DNA of 64,000 bases, taken from contig JAXMBN010000026.1 in NCBI GenBank assembly GCA_046349875.1, positions 1 through 64,000 on the forward strand. The letters are read 5' to 3'. The translations under genes and the position numbers were made by a program. Shown piece after piece: positions 27,451 through 37,600 of the stretch (its first letter is position 1; each line of letters begins with the position of its first letter). Origin of the DNA: JAXMBN01 sp046349875. Lineage in GTDB: Bacteria; Planctomycetota; Planctomycetia; Pirellulales; Pirellulaceae. The notes under the pieces were generated by a model. The model saw only the letters and a program-made list of their open reading frames with translations, was not told the DNA's origin and did not search any database.

Positions 27451-28287
27451 CTACTCATCCATCTCTTCGTTCGAATCGTCGACCGATTCTAGCGGCGAAA
27501 TCGGCTCGGATGGATCGAATTGAAAACAGGCATCGTGATATTTCACGTCGATCAAGCAGAGTCCTTGAGCTGGAGCTGTATGCCCTGTCGCTTCGCGTTT
27601 TGGGGATTCGAGCACTTCTTGGATCCAGCTGGGTGGGGCTCGATGGCGTCCCACCTGAACCAGGGCACCTACGATTTTACGAACCATGTTGTATAGAAAA
27701 CCGTTTGATTCGATTTCGATCGTGATGATTTGACCATCCGCAACATTAACCGAGTCAATTTCAAGGTGGGATACCGTTCGCACCGTTGATTTTCGGGGTG
27801 CCCCCAAGGCTTGGAAGTTTCGGAAGTCTCGGGTACCGACGAGCCATTGTGATGCTTCGCGCATGATATCGACATCGAGCGTTCGATGGAAAAGCCACTC
27901 GTAACGCGATGTAAAGGGATTGGGGATGCGCGATACGCGGATCGTATATCGATACCGCTTGGAAACCGCATCGCGGATCGCATGAAAGCCCGGCCGAACA
28001 TCGCGGCAATCCCGGACGACGATATCCTCGGGAAGCCTTCGATTCAGGGGAGGAATAAGACATTCCGGACCCGGTCTCCAATGCTCCAAGCTAAAACCGG
28101 CAACTTGACTTTCCGCATGGACCCCAGCATCGGTCCTTCCACTACCCAAGGTCTTCACACGGTATCCCGCCACTGCGGCGAGTGCTTCTTCGAGTTTCTG
28201 CTGAACGGTAACGGAATTGGGCTGGATCTGCCAACCACCATAGCGCGTCCCATCATAGGCAAGTGTAAGGTGAAACCATCTCTTCAT
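27451..28287 (-). CDS. truA: tRNA pseudouridine(38-40) synthase
   Basis: A 278-residue pseudouridine synthase. The catalytic aspartate is in GSGRTDAGVHAESQVAGF near residue 50, the start LTLAYDGTRYGGWQIQPN is diagnostic of TruA and FLYNMVRKIVGALVQVG near 197 is the second signature. The last 30 residues are acidic (DSNEEMDE) and beyond the usual end. The 264-bp gap to rnc is without an obvious gene. Confidence 0.95.
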   Translation of the reverse strand: MKRWFHLTLAYDGTRYGGWQIQPNSVTVQQKLEEALAAVAGYRVKTLGSGRTDAGVHAESQVAGFSLEHWRPGPECLIPPLNRRLPEDIVVRDCRDVRPGFHAIRDAVSKRYRYTIRVSRIPNPFTSRYEWLFHRTLDVDIMREASQWLVGTRDFRNFQALGAPRKSTVRTVSHLEIDSVNVADGQIITIEIESNGFLYNMVRKIVGALVQVGRHRAPPSWIQEVLESPKREATGHTAPAQGLCLIDVKYHDACFQFDPSEPISPLESVDDSNEEMDE

Positions 28288-28617
28288 CGGATCGATCTAA
28301 CGCTTCTACTTCGGTGGTTTGACTATCAGGTGCCCATGATTCGGCGACAACTTCCGCCAACTTAAATTCGGCAACGCTTTGGCCTATTTTCTATGCAATC
28401 GCGGAAACCTCCATTGTGAACGGGAATGCTCCGATGCCAAGGTCCGTTCGTGCCAAGTTCCTTTCTTCGTTGCCCTCAATAGCGTCCGTTTGATGAAAGA
28501 CGAGCCAGGACTGCTTCCCAATCGTAGGAAACCCATTGGGGTGGAAAAGGCGACCCGCTAGAATAGGAATCTCTCCTCACACCTAATCTTGCGATCTCAT
28601 CGAGTGGATTTCCAATC
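28288..28617. other. Divergent intergenic region
   Basis: About 330 bp between truA (minus) and the epimerase-like gene (plus). It must hold both promoters. Only a short frame without features (28379-28561) is open. No clear terminator, riboswitch or operator was recognised. Confidence 0.4.
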
Positions 28618-29540
28618 ATGAACCCCAATTCTCAATCAAGCATTCCCCGAAGAACGGCGTTGGCAACGATGGGGGCTGGGCTTGCCGCTGCAACGGTTGG
28701 ATCCTCCCTTGCAAATGCGAAATTGAATGACGATCCTCAAATTTATGTCTTCACCAAACCTCTACAAGAACTCGATATGCAGCAGTTGGCAGAACTGCTG
28801 GCGACTTGGCCTGTGGTTGGAATCGAAGCCACCATACGCAAAGGTGGGCAGATCGAAACGAAAGACGCGAAGGATCAATTGCCTCGCCTTTATGAAGCTC
28901 TCCTGGCAAGGCAACGGCACCAGATGATTCTGGCAACCGATATCGATTCGCAGATCATCCCGATGTGGACTCCGTCCTTAAGACCGCATCGAAATTAGGT
29001 ATTCGCTATTTCCGTATGGCCTATTTCAAATATCAGCTCGACCGACCGATGGTGCCTCAACTCGAGTCGTTTGCGAAACAAGCTCGCCGATTAGCCGAAC
29101 TTGCTGCGTCGCTCAACATGACGGGACTCTATCAGAATCATGCCGGCGTTGGCTACGTCGGCGCAGCCGTTTGGGACTTGGTCGAGATTCTCACAGGGAT
29201 AGCCCCTCAGAACCTCGCGAGTGCCATCGACATTCGGCACACCACCATCGAGTCGACGACCGCTTGGGTCCATGCCTATGAACGAGCGAAGCCTCATTTG
29301 GGTGCCGTCTTTGTCAAGGATGCGGTGATCGAAGGTGGGCAAGCGAAAGATGTTCCACTGGGCCAAGGATTTCAGGCCAAGGCGCTGTTCCAACGCATTT
29401 TAAAGCAAGGGATTCCCGGCCCCATTTCGCTTCATATGGAACATATGGACCATCGCGATCCGATGCTTCTCAACAAACGTATCGAAGCGACCAGCAAAGA
29501 TATCTCGACCCTGCGAGAATGGCTCAGTCAGAAAGGCTGA
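28618..29540 (+). CDS. Sugar phosphate isomerase/epimerase-like protein with Tat-like signal, one frameshift
   Basis: A xylose-isomerase-like TIM-barrel protein of about 307 residues. The N-terminus IPRRTALATMGAGLAAATVG looks like a Tat signal peptide. The frame breaks near 28949: residues up to ATDIDS read in frame 1 and DVDSVLKTASKLGIRYFRMAYFKYQ onward in another. Adding one base between 28945 and 28952 joins them as DIDSADHPDVDSVLKTA. The second half has the barrel motifs YQNHAG, IDIRHTTIE, VFVKDAV and GPISLHMEH. Likely acts on sugars in the periplasm. The indel is probably a sequence error, since both halves are conserved. Confidence 0.78.
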
Positions 29541-29547
29541 CGCCTCT

Positions 29548-30186
29548 TCATCGTTGTACAGGAAGCTGTTGATAGACCAGGCGCGTGAATTGCATCTGCA
29601 AACATAGCGTAGCGGATGTTAGTCCAAGAACACCAAGTCGAAACACAGTGGGTAGCAAGACGGTTTCTTGACGATAGGCCGCTGCCACAATGCTGGCTGT
29701 CACCAAGAAAAAGATGCCCAACGTTCCAAGAAACCACTCCTGGTATTGCCGGTTTCGAGCCTGTTGTAACGTCAGAGTTTTTCCGCGAGAAAATCTGCCG
29801 GCCATGTTGGCTAACATGACGCAGCCGCCACCTAGAGTAGTGCAAAATGCGGAAACCAATAAAAACGCCAAGTCAAATCGAACCTGACCGATCTGAAGCG
29901 ATGGCAAACTGAGCGCGAAACCAACGATTCCCAAGCCCAATAGGGTCGATCCCGAAAACAAACTCAGCGTTATCGACGTACGATGCGATTGGAGGACTGT
30001 CTGCAAACGTGGCTCGGGGCGCCCTTGAGAATGAGCATCACCTGATTCGGACACCGAATGCGCAGCGACTTCTTGCCCTAGCAGCTGTACGATCTCATCG
30101 AGTTTGGGGTCGAGTTGATCTGGTGTGAACACCGTGGCTTCTTCGTTCGAGCCGTGTCCTGGGTGGCGGGTTGAATAGTGAGCCAT
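29548..30186 (-). CDS. Hypothetical membrane protein with four predicted TM segments
   Basis: A 212-residue protein not matched to any family by eye. Residues 1-70 are polar, then hydrophobic stretches appear at about 78-100, 105-130, 150-172 and 178-200. The final residues are RLVYQQLPVQR. Convergent with the epimerase-like gene. Probably an integral inner-membrane protein; role unknown. Confidence 0.6.
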   Translation of the reverse strand: MAHYSTRHPGHGSNEEATVFTPDQLDPKLDEIVQLLGQEVAAHSVSESGDAHSQGRPEPRLQTVLQSHRTSITLSLFSGSTLLGLGIVGFALSLPSLQIGQVRFDLAFLLVSAFCTTLGGGCVMLANMAGRFSRGKTLTLQQARNRQYQEWFLGTLGIFFLVTASIVAAAYRQETVLLPTVFRLGVLGLTSATLCLQMQFTRLVYQQLPVQR

Positions 30187-30589
30187 CGATCGCTTCCATT
30201 ACTTGACGATTTGCACCAAACCTTGGTGCCATTGTCATGGTGCGCTCTGATTAGACTCGAGGACGATTACGCGATGCAGAAATATCCAAAACTTCTGCGA
30301 TCCCATCGTGCTGAATGCATCGCACCTCTTATGCATAACTCAGACGATTTTCTGAAGTTTTCGCTGCACGAATCCGACACGCGAGTTCGAGGAAATGAAA
30401 GTCGCGGCGAGTCACTAGAAATAGGTGCATACGACTGAAAACGACGCAGCACATTCGTCGCAATCGATACATTTTGAAGTAAGCGAGGGGGCCTCTTCCG
30501 CCCTACATTGATTTGACAAACTTCTCGGAAGCAGTTGCCGATGGAAGGGCATATAGATTCTTTAGGACCCCAAAGGACTCGAGGACTGC
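30187..30589. other. Intergenic region upstream of fliS
   Basis: About 400 bp. Contains a short perfect hairpin (GCACCAA at 30206-30212 pairing with TTGGTGC) near the start of the membrane-protein gene and overlapping non-coding frames. Probably the fliS promoter region. No gene supported. Confidence 0.35.
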
Positions 30590-31043
30590 ATGACCACCAA
30601 CGAGGAATTTCTTTTGCAAGAAATCGAACTCGCCAGCCCCGCAAAACTACGGTGGCTTCTCATCCGAAAGGCTCATGGTTTATGCCAGATGGTGGATGCC
30701 TTTTTGGAGAAGAAGGAAAAATTGCAGGCCAATAATTGGCTGCTTCTCGTGCAGGACATTCTTGGCGAGTTGCTAGCAGGCGTGACCGATGCAAAATCCG
30801 AATGCAAAGACCATCGCTGACCTTTACGTCTTTTTGATTCAGCAAACTCGAAAGGTATTCGAGACGGCAGATCGCAAAGTGCTGGCTGATATCACGGACA
30901 TTTTGGGGATCGAACTGACCACTTGGGAGCTGTTCGTTCAAAACGAAAACCGCCAGTCAGCAATCCAGACTCCGATCCATCCGCCCTACTTTGCATCTAA
31001 TTTTGGGTTGGAAGCTTCGACGAGTCTCAATCTAGAAGCGTAA
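30590..31043 (+). CDS. fliS: Flagellar chaperone FliS, one frameshift
   Basis: FliS binds unassembled flagellin in the cytoplasm. The start NEEFLLQEIELASPAKLRWLL carries the family's SPxxL segment, and the helical-bundle pattern continues to VQDILGELLAGVTDA. The frame then breaks in the AAAA run at 30793-30796; dropping one A continues as NPNAKTIADLYVFLIQQTRKVFE and ends with the ITDILGIELTTWELF-like FliS tail. The rejoined protein has about 150 residues, normal for FliS. No other flagellar gene is in the window, so it is an orphan here. Confidence 0.75.
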
Positions 31044-31127
31044 TTGGTTTGTTTGAGATGTCGTGCAGTTGTACCAGCCGCGATTTGTGGCTGGTTGAAG
31101 CGTCAGAACTGCGGCTTCGAAGTTCTC

Positions 31128-31401
31128 CCAACGATTGGGACAATCGTGCTAATTTTATTCCCAACGATTGGGACAATCGTGCTATCGGTCGTGCGGTTGT
31201 CTCAACCGCGATTTCCTGAAGGGCGTTGATATTTGGCGGGGGAATTCGGAGGGAGTCTTCATAACATCCCCAACGATTGAGACAATCGTGCTACGGGTCG
31301 TGCGGTTGTCTCAACCGCGATTTCATGAAGGGCGTTGATATTTGGCGGGGGAATTCGGAGGGAGTCTTCATAACATCCCAACGATTGGGACAATCGTGAT
31401 A
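31128..31401. repeat. Tandem palindromic repeat: 109-bp unit twice, plus partial copies
   Basis: The core CGATTGGGACAATCG (stem CGATTG, loop GGA) occurs in copies at 31128-31151, 31161-31184, 31270-31293 (one change) and 31378-31401 (one change). Between copies two and four a long unit is repeated in tandem: 31161-31269 and 31270-31377, nearly identical. Each unit also holds a second hairpin GCGGTTG-TCT-CAACCGC and the segment GGCGGGGGAATTCGGAGGG. A degenerate version of the second hairpin lies at about 31062-31105. The region is intergenic; it resembles the REP-like repeats common in planctomycete genomes. Confidence 0.85.
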
Positions 31402-31493
31402 CGGGTTTTACGTACACCAACTACGTGTCGAGACGCGGCCGATTGCTACAATGTCTGAACCCTTTCTTTGCCCTACCCTCCGAGGTTCCAACC

Positions 31494-32260
31494 ATGCCTA
31501 CCTTGCTCCTTCGATTTTCTACCTCCATTTCATCCTTAGGACACATCGCCAAGCGCTGTCTTGGATTCATGATGATCTTTGTGCCGCCTCGTTGGGGTGC
31601 GGACAAGGAATCGACATGCGAGCGATCGATAAAGCATTTCAGGCTGGCAAGCCCGATGAGGCGATACGCTTAGCAACCGAGTTGGTGGCTACGAATCCCA
31701 AAGCTGCCAATCTCTATCTGATTCGTGGTATGACCTATTTCCGTTGTGCAAAGATCGAAGAATCGCTTAAGGATTTCGACAAGTCAATCGAACTCGATCC
31801 GGTATCGGCACCTCACAATTGGCAGCGAGGGATCTCTCTTTATTATGCTAGTCGCTTCGACGATGGCGTTAAGCAATTCGAAAGCCATCGCGAAGTGAAT
31901 CCCAACGACGTTGAAAATTCGATTTGGCATTTTCTTTGCAAAGCCAAACGCGATGGCATCGATGCTGCTCGCAAGAGTTTGATTCCGGTCCGGTATGATC
32001 GTCGCGTGCCATTGATGGAAGTGCTCAAGTTGTTTGCCGGTGACATGACCGCCGAGCAAGTCTTGGCCGTTGCCGAAAACGCCAGTGGAAGTCGTGACAA
32101 GATCGAAGCAAAGTTTTATGGATACCTCTACGTGGGATTGTATTGGGATGCGATGGGGGACAAAGAGAAAGGTAAGCTCTACCTGCAAAAATGCCTCGAT
32201 CAAAAGGTCGGCGGATACATGGAAGACGTCGCGCGGATCCACCTGGAATTGAACAAATAA
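31494..32260 (+). CDS. TPR-repeat exported protein, probable frameshift in the signal peptide
   Basis: About 255 residues. From MRAIDKAFQAGKPDEAIRLA onward (31616-32260) it is a chain of helical tetratricopeptide repeats (for example ANLYLIRGMTYFRCAKIEES and AKFYGYLYVGLYWDAMGDKE), a protein-interaction fold. Upstream in that frame the sequence looks unlike a signal, but the other frame from ATG 31494 reads MPTLLLRFSTSISSL...LGFMMIFV, and one added base near 31575 would join it to AASLGCG, a lipobox-like end. If correct it is a lipoprotein. The certain part is the TPR region. Confidence 0.65.
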
Positions 32261-32612
32261 TGGTCCATTCCTTCCGTCCAAAATGCCTCATCGATTTCGA
32301 TCCGATGACTGATTTCGACCGGCGATCAAACGAGAAGGAGGGGGAGCCAGCCTTGAATCTTGGGGAGGCAAATTGGCAGAATTGACCAAAGTGCCTGCAA
32401 TCGAACCGTAGGCGAGCGCATTTTTCACAGGGAATCCAAAAAATGCGTTACGATAGAGATAGGAAAGCTTCCGATTGGAATAGCTTGACCAGATGCATAT
32501 GGGTTGGTCGGGGTTCGTTGGCTTGCGTTGGCAAACGCATCACGACGGCAGTTGCGGCAGACCCGCACAACCTGCAACCGACCTCCGAAGCCCATTGGAA
32601 AGTTGGGATTCC
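32261..32612. other. Intergenic region before the WXG/EssC operon
   Basis: About 350 bp, most likely carrying the promoter of the five-gene operon that follows. The TPR frame is open upstream to 32493, but nothing family-like is encoded before the ATG at 32613. No operator or terminator recognised. Confidence 0.4.
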
Positions 32613-33494
32613 ATGAAACCTGATGACAATTCTTTTGCCACTAGCTCGGAGGCGGGTGAGAAACTGCTTTCGAAGTTCCTATCGGTAGATGAACTGCTCA
32701 TACGCCCCACTGCGGATGGCGTGTCCGACGCTGCGGCTTGGGAAGGCGATGCCCCAAAGAAAGTGGCTCGTATCTCTCTCGAACGCTTTCAAGAGTTAGA
32801 ACAATGCATTCGCAACTTCCCTGCAGATCCCGAGCCTTACGAGGAATTGGCGAAGATCTATGTCCAGCAAGAACGCTGGAAGGACGCTCGCCGAGTGCTC
32901 GATCTCGGAGTCGCTCACAATCCGAATCATGAACCGATGCTTGTGCTTCGCGAAGAAGTCATGCTTCAGGCATCAGCGCAAGAGCTTGAGCTGGCCAAGA
33001 AGCAGGCTAGGCAGAATCGTTCGGAAGAGAATACTCAGCATCGTCAACGTTGCGAAATGGATCTGGCCAATCTTCGATTGTCGGTCTGTGAAGCTCGATT
33101 GGCTCGCCATCCTGAACAACTCGAGTTGCACATTCCATGCGCTATTGCCCTACGTCAATTGGGTCGCATGGCGGAAGCCGTCGAGCGATTGAAGCGAGCT
33201 CAAAAGGAGCCTCACCTTCGCGCACGCGCATCGTTGCAACTCGGAATGTGTCTCCAACAACTTGATGACGTGCTAGGAGCGTTAGCGGCCTATCGCAAGG
33301 CAGCCCTTTATCGTTCCCCTCCACCATCGACCGATTTGAAGCGACGCGCACTCGAACTCGCGGCAGAAATTGCTGAACAGCATCATCTGGTTCACGCCGC
33401 GATTCAGTACATCAAGATTCTGCTAGAGACGGATCCACCCCATCGCGACGTTTGGAATTCGCGACTCGAGAAGCTTCAAGCTCTCCCCCTATGA
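32613..33494 (+). CDS. TPR-domain protein, first gene of the EssC operon
   Basis: About 293 residues, without signal peptide or membrane segment. Tetratricopeptide-like helices begin near residue 65 (ERFQELEQCIRNFPADPEPYEELAKIYV), are interrupted by a charged helix near 130-160 and resume to the end (LGMCLQQLDDVLGALAAYRKAALY). ATG 32613 gives a protein starting MKPDDNSF; the frame extends upstream to 32493. It lies 29 bp before the WXG100-like gene. A cytoplasmic adaptor or chaperone role in secretion is inferred from position. Confidence 0.75.
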   Translation: MKPDDNSFATSSEAGEKLLSKFLSVDELLIRPTADGVSDAAAWEGDAPKKVARISLERFQELEQCIRNFPADPEPYEELAKIYVQQERWKDARRVLDLGVAHNPNHEPMLVLREEVMLQASAQELELAKKQARQNRSEENTQHRQRCEMDLANLRLSVCEARLARHPEQLELHIPCAIALRQLGRMAEAVERLKRAQKEPHLRARASLQLGMCLQQLDDVLGALAAYRKAALYRSPPPSTDLKRRALELAAEIAEQHHLVHAAIQYIKILLETDPPHRDVWNSRLEKLQALPL

Positions 33495-33523
33495 TCCAAG
33501 TTTTTTGAGAAAGAGTATTTTCA

Positions 33524-33796
33524 ATGGCTCAAGCGATCGTCGATCCGGAACAACTGAGACAGTTTGCGATGCTGCTGAAACGCTTTAATAGCACCTTGAC
33601 CGAGTCTTCCTCCAAGCTTGGTCAAGAGATGGCCAAATTATCAGCGTCATGGCGTGATCAAGAACATCGCAAGTTTTCGGTAGAGTTTGAAGAACAGTTG
33701 AAGCAACTCCATCGCTTGGTCGAGGCGAGTGAGCGGCATGTTCCTTATCTTTTGCGAAAAGCGGAACTGATCGAGGAATATCAACGCAATGGCTGA
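33524..33796 (+). CDS. WXG100-like small secreted protein
   Basis: A 90-residue all-helical protein with no signal peptide. The two-helix hairpin is centred on LSASWRDQEHRKF at about residue 39-51, where the classical W-x-G turn is W-x-D. Length, central Trp and amphipathic helices match the EsxA/WXG100 family, whose members are substrates of type VII secretion systems. The C-terminal ELIEEYQRNG is compatible with an export signal. Its last bases overlap the next gene start (ATGGCTGA), so expression is coupled to the rest of the operon. Confidence 0.72.
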   Translation: MAQAIVDPEQLRQFAMLLKRFNSTLTESSSKLGQEMAKLSASWRDQEHRKFSVEFEEQLKQLHRLVEASERHVPYLLRKAELIEEYQRNG

Positions 33797-34376
33797 TGCC
33801 CACGTTCGAGACTTGGAAGCGCTCGAGCTTTTCTTGATTCAATTGCGAGATTTTCAAGAGCGACTTTGCAAGTTACAAGAAGACTCGCGGACCGAGATGA
33901 ATCGCGTCACCCAGTGGATCGAACAAGAGGCTCCTGGGTATTGGCAAGATCAAGAGCGCAATGCCAAACGCCGATGGGTTGAAGCAAGAGATGCTCTGGC
34001 GCGATGTCAGTCGGTAACGCGGGCCGAAGATCATCCTTCCTGCATGGAGCATCGGAAGCGAGTGGAAAAATGGACATTGCGAGTAAAGCTCTGTGAAAGG
34101 CAGAATCGGCAAGTCCGCCAGGCTCAATTGGCATGGAACCAGGAGCTGCAAGGATTGCTTCTCAAACTGCAACACCTCAGTGATGTGGTGGAATCGAAGT
34201 TGCCGTTAGCTCGCCATCACTTGGATTCACTCCTCGAACCCCTTCGCAAATACGCGAATCTGTCGTCCGGAGCGAACAAAGAAGCGACGAAATATACAAC
34301 CGTCCAAGCGAGTGCAGAATCCTCGCCAAGTGCGGAGACGAACAAGCTTCATCCTGGTCAAGGAGAAGAATCCTAA
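33789..34376 (+). CDS. Helical protein of the EssC operon with a W-x-D motif
   Basis: A 195-residue protein not assignable to a known family. Long helices dominate; YWQDQERNAKRRWVEARDAL near residue 53 resembles the W-x-D turn of its small neighbours, and the C-terminal about 45 residues are low-complexity, Ser/Glu-rich. Overlaps the upstream gene by 8 bp and its stop overlaps the next ATG (TAATG). It could be a larger effector, a chaperone or a partner for the WXG100-like protein; the sequence does not decide. Confidence 0.7.
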   Translation: MADAHVRDLEALELFLIQLRDFQERLCKLQEDSRTEMNRVTQWIEQEAPGYWQDQERNAKRRWVEARDALARCQSVTRAEDHPSCMEHRKRVEKWTLRVKLCERQNRQVRQAQLAWNQELQGLLLKLQHLSDVVESKLPLARHHLDSLLEPLRKYANLSSGANKEATKYTTVQASAESSPSAETNKLHPGQGEES

Positions 34377-34615
34377 TGCGAGTGCGGCATGATCTCCTAG
34401 GATGTGCGAATCGATTGAAACAGACCTCTTCCGAGTTTCAAGAGGCGGTGGCAGTCGTCCTGGAACATTGGCGCGATGCTCGCGCTGCACGATTTGAACG
34501 GGAAGATCTCCGAGAGATCGACCAGGTAATTGATCAACTGACGGTATACCTACAGAAGGCAGCGGACCTTGTCGGCAAAATCGACCGAGAGCTTCGCGAT
34601 CAAGATGGGGACTGA
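34376..34615 (+). CDS. Small WXG100-like protein, second of the operon
   Basis: A 79-residue helical protein. The central turn is HWRDARAARFEREDLREI, again W-x-D, flanked by a helix rich in Ala/Val and one ending KIDRELRDQDGD. It has no signal peptide. Starts on TAATG of the previous gene and ends one base before the ATG of the ATPase gene. A heterodimer with the 90-residue protein at 33524 is plausible, as for EsxA/EsxB, but this is inference. Confidence 0.68.
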   Translation: MRVRHDLLGCANRLKQTSSEFQEAVAVVLEHWRDARAARFEREDLREIDQVIDQLTVYLQKAADLVGKIDRELRDQDGD

Positions 34616-34616
34616 G

Positions 34617-37600
34617 ATGAAGACGCAATTGTTGGCATCCGTACAGCAAAAACGAATCGTTCGCGGATTGAAACGACGATTCTCCATTTTCGATCAACGC
34701 CTTGCCGAATCGTCCCATCAATCGGTTCAAGAAGAACAACGATTAAGAGACGAATTCGAAAAATCATCCAGTGATCTCGAGCATCAATTGCGATCGGAGA
34801 GAGCTCACGCGTACACTTCGAATGATGATGAACTGGACGCAGCCTGGGGTGAGATGGAGTCAACGACCTTTCATAGCACACACCTGCAAAAAAATTCCAT
34901 TCGCAAGTGGGAAGAAGAATACAAGGGGCAGGTGGACCATCTCAACAAAGCCCATGCGAAAGCTCGCGCAGAACTGCAAAAAGATTATGACGCAGTCAAA
35001 CTTCACCCGGGGAAACGCTTTGAACACAAAAAGGCCGAGCTCGAAGGGATATTGCGGTCCAATGAGGCCGAATACGATCGCTGTCTACAACTGATTGCGG
35101 CCCGAAGTCTCTCGGCTTCTTTCGAGGAACCTCAAGCAGATGCAAACGACCCAGATACTTTGCCTCATGCATACGAAGCCTTGCAAAATTACAAGCGAGC
35201 GATTCAGGCAAGTTATCAGGCCCTCAAACGCCATCCTGCGGCGAGGTTGGTCGAATCTTACGGCCTGTGGTTGGTCACTCTTGCATTGGGTGGATTGGGC
35301 GCGTCGATCGGATGGCTGATGCAACTCGATACTCTTTGGATCGTCGGGATTGGTATTGGATCCGCAGTCGTTGGGCTTATTGGTTTGGTCATTTTTTTGC
35401 GACCAGCCATGTCTCGATTTGTGCGATCGGAAATGCCTAAGGCGCGTCTAGCAATGATGCAAAGTGAACGTGCGGCTGCAGCAGCGCGACGCATGCTCGA
35501 ACAAGAATGCCAACAAGAACAGCATCGATTGAGAACCGAATTCAAGAACAAATTGGAAAAGCTGGATGGTGATCACGATACTCAGGTCCGCACATTGAAG
35601 GAGGCCATGGAAAACCGCATCCGCAATCTGATCCATACGGAGCAGATTCGTCGCGACTTCGCTGCTCGCAATCATCTGGAAGTGCAGAAGCGTCTCACTC
35701 AAGAATTCAAGCCGAGATTGGAAGGGCTGATCGAATCGCAAAACGAAAAGCGAATCACTGTTCGTCGGCAGCTCGAAGAGAAACTCCATGCTTCCAAGCG
35801 AGGCTATCGGGAAGGGTTGGCGTTCATACGGACCCGCGTTCACCAAGCGATGGCATTTAGTGAACAGGCTCGTATGGAAGCGACGACCGCGCAGAGTTCG
35901 ATTTTTCCGGCATGGGATGATCGAAAGCAGTGGGAAGCAAAATGGGACCGAAGAAACGACGACGCAATCCTTCCGCTTGGGAAATTACGGCTGCGAATTG
36001 GTAGTCAGGCTGATTCCAAAGAAAAGGATCAAATGCAATTCTACGGCGAGTTTCCTCTCGCTTTTCGTATGATTGAAGATGGATGCTTGGTCGTGGAAGC
36101 GAGTCATCCGAATGCTCGGGTCGCGGCTCAGTCGATTGCCAAAAACTTGATTTTGCGTGCTTTCACCAGCTTGCCCGCGGGCCAATTGCAAACAACGATC
36201 ATCGATCCCGATGGGCTAGGAAAAGACTACTCGTGGTTGATGCACTTAGCGGATGCAGACCCAAGGCTCGTTAATTATCGCGTATGGACGCAAACCAATC
36301 ACATTGCCGAGCAAGTGGCGAGACTATCGCATCATACGGAAGATGTGATTCAACAACTCTTGCGCGATCGTTATGCCGATCTACGCAAATACAACCGCGA
36401 TGCTGGAACCATGGCCGAATCGTATCGGTTGTTGGTCTGGTCGCGTTTCCCCATCGGTTTGGATGAAACTTCGTGGAAGTCCCTTTGCTCGTTGTTGAGC
36501 AGTGGTGGTCGTTGCGGTGTCGGCGTCATCTTGCTTTACGATCCAACGGTTTCTTGGCCCTTTATGGCCGACGATAAGCGACTCGGTGAAGCAGGACTCA
36601 AATTGCGGATCGATGCGGAGAGTGGATCGGAACCTATCGCTACGGTGGTCGATTCCGATCTGGATGCGTTTCAATTGCAGTTGGAATTGCCACCGGATGA
36701 TGAGATGCAGCATCAGATTCTAGAGCGATGTGCAGAAGATGCATTGCAAGGGAATCGCGTCGAAGTTCCCTTTGACACGATCCTTCCCCCTGAAGAAGCT
36801 CGCGGGAAAGGAAGTTCGGCCGAAGGTTTGGCGATCCCCATCGGACAAAGCGGTATTGGCCGCGCACAAAGTCTCCGCTTGGGAGCGGGTACGGCACAGC
36901 ACGTTCTCATCGCTGGAAAGACGGGATCCGGTAAGTCCTCTTTGCTACATACGATGATCTCGAGCGCCGCCCTGAAATATGGACCGGATCAGCTTCGACT
37001 CGTTTTGCTCGATTTTAAGAAAGGGGTAGAGTTTCAGGTCTATTCCGAATCGAAGATTCCTCATGCAGACATCATCGGTATCGAAAGCCAACGCGAGTTC
37101 GGTTTGAGTGCTCTGGAGCACCTCGATCGCGTGATGCAAACACGTGGTGAATTGTTTCGCGCCGCAGGCGTTCAAGATGTAGCCAGTTGGGTGAGAAAGA
37201 ACCCAACTCGTCCTATGCCACGCATTCTGGTTGTGGTTGACGAGTTTCAGGAGCTTTTCGTCGAAGACGATAAATTGGCGCAACAAGCATCTATGTTATT
37301 GGATCGTATCGTGCGGCAGGGCCGAAGCTTTGGAATGCACGTTGTGCTCGCTTCGCAAACGTTGCGGGGCCTATTCTCTTCCACGCACCACCTTGGGCGC
37401 AAATGGCCGTGCGCATCGCTCTTCAATGCGAAGGTTCGGATGCGATGCTCATCTTGAGTGAAGACAATTTGGCAGCAGAGCGACTAAGGCATGCGGGCCA
37501 AGCTATTTACAATGATGCGAGCGGCCGGATCGAAGGCAATCAACCTTTCCAAGTGGCCTATCTCTCTAAGGAGACTCAGCTTCAACGTCTTTCCGCCATT

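Noticed and set aside
31128..31401. CRISPR-like array from regularly recurring 24-bp cores
   Set aside because: Spacing is irregular (33, 109 and 108 bp) and the 'spacers' are identical copies of each other. It is a tandem palindromic repeat; no cas genes are present.
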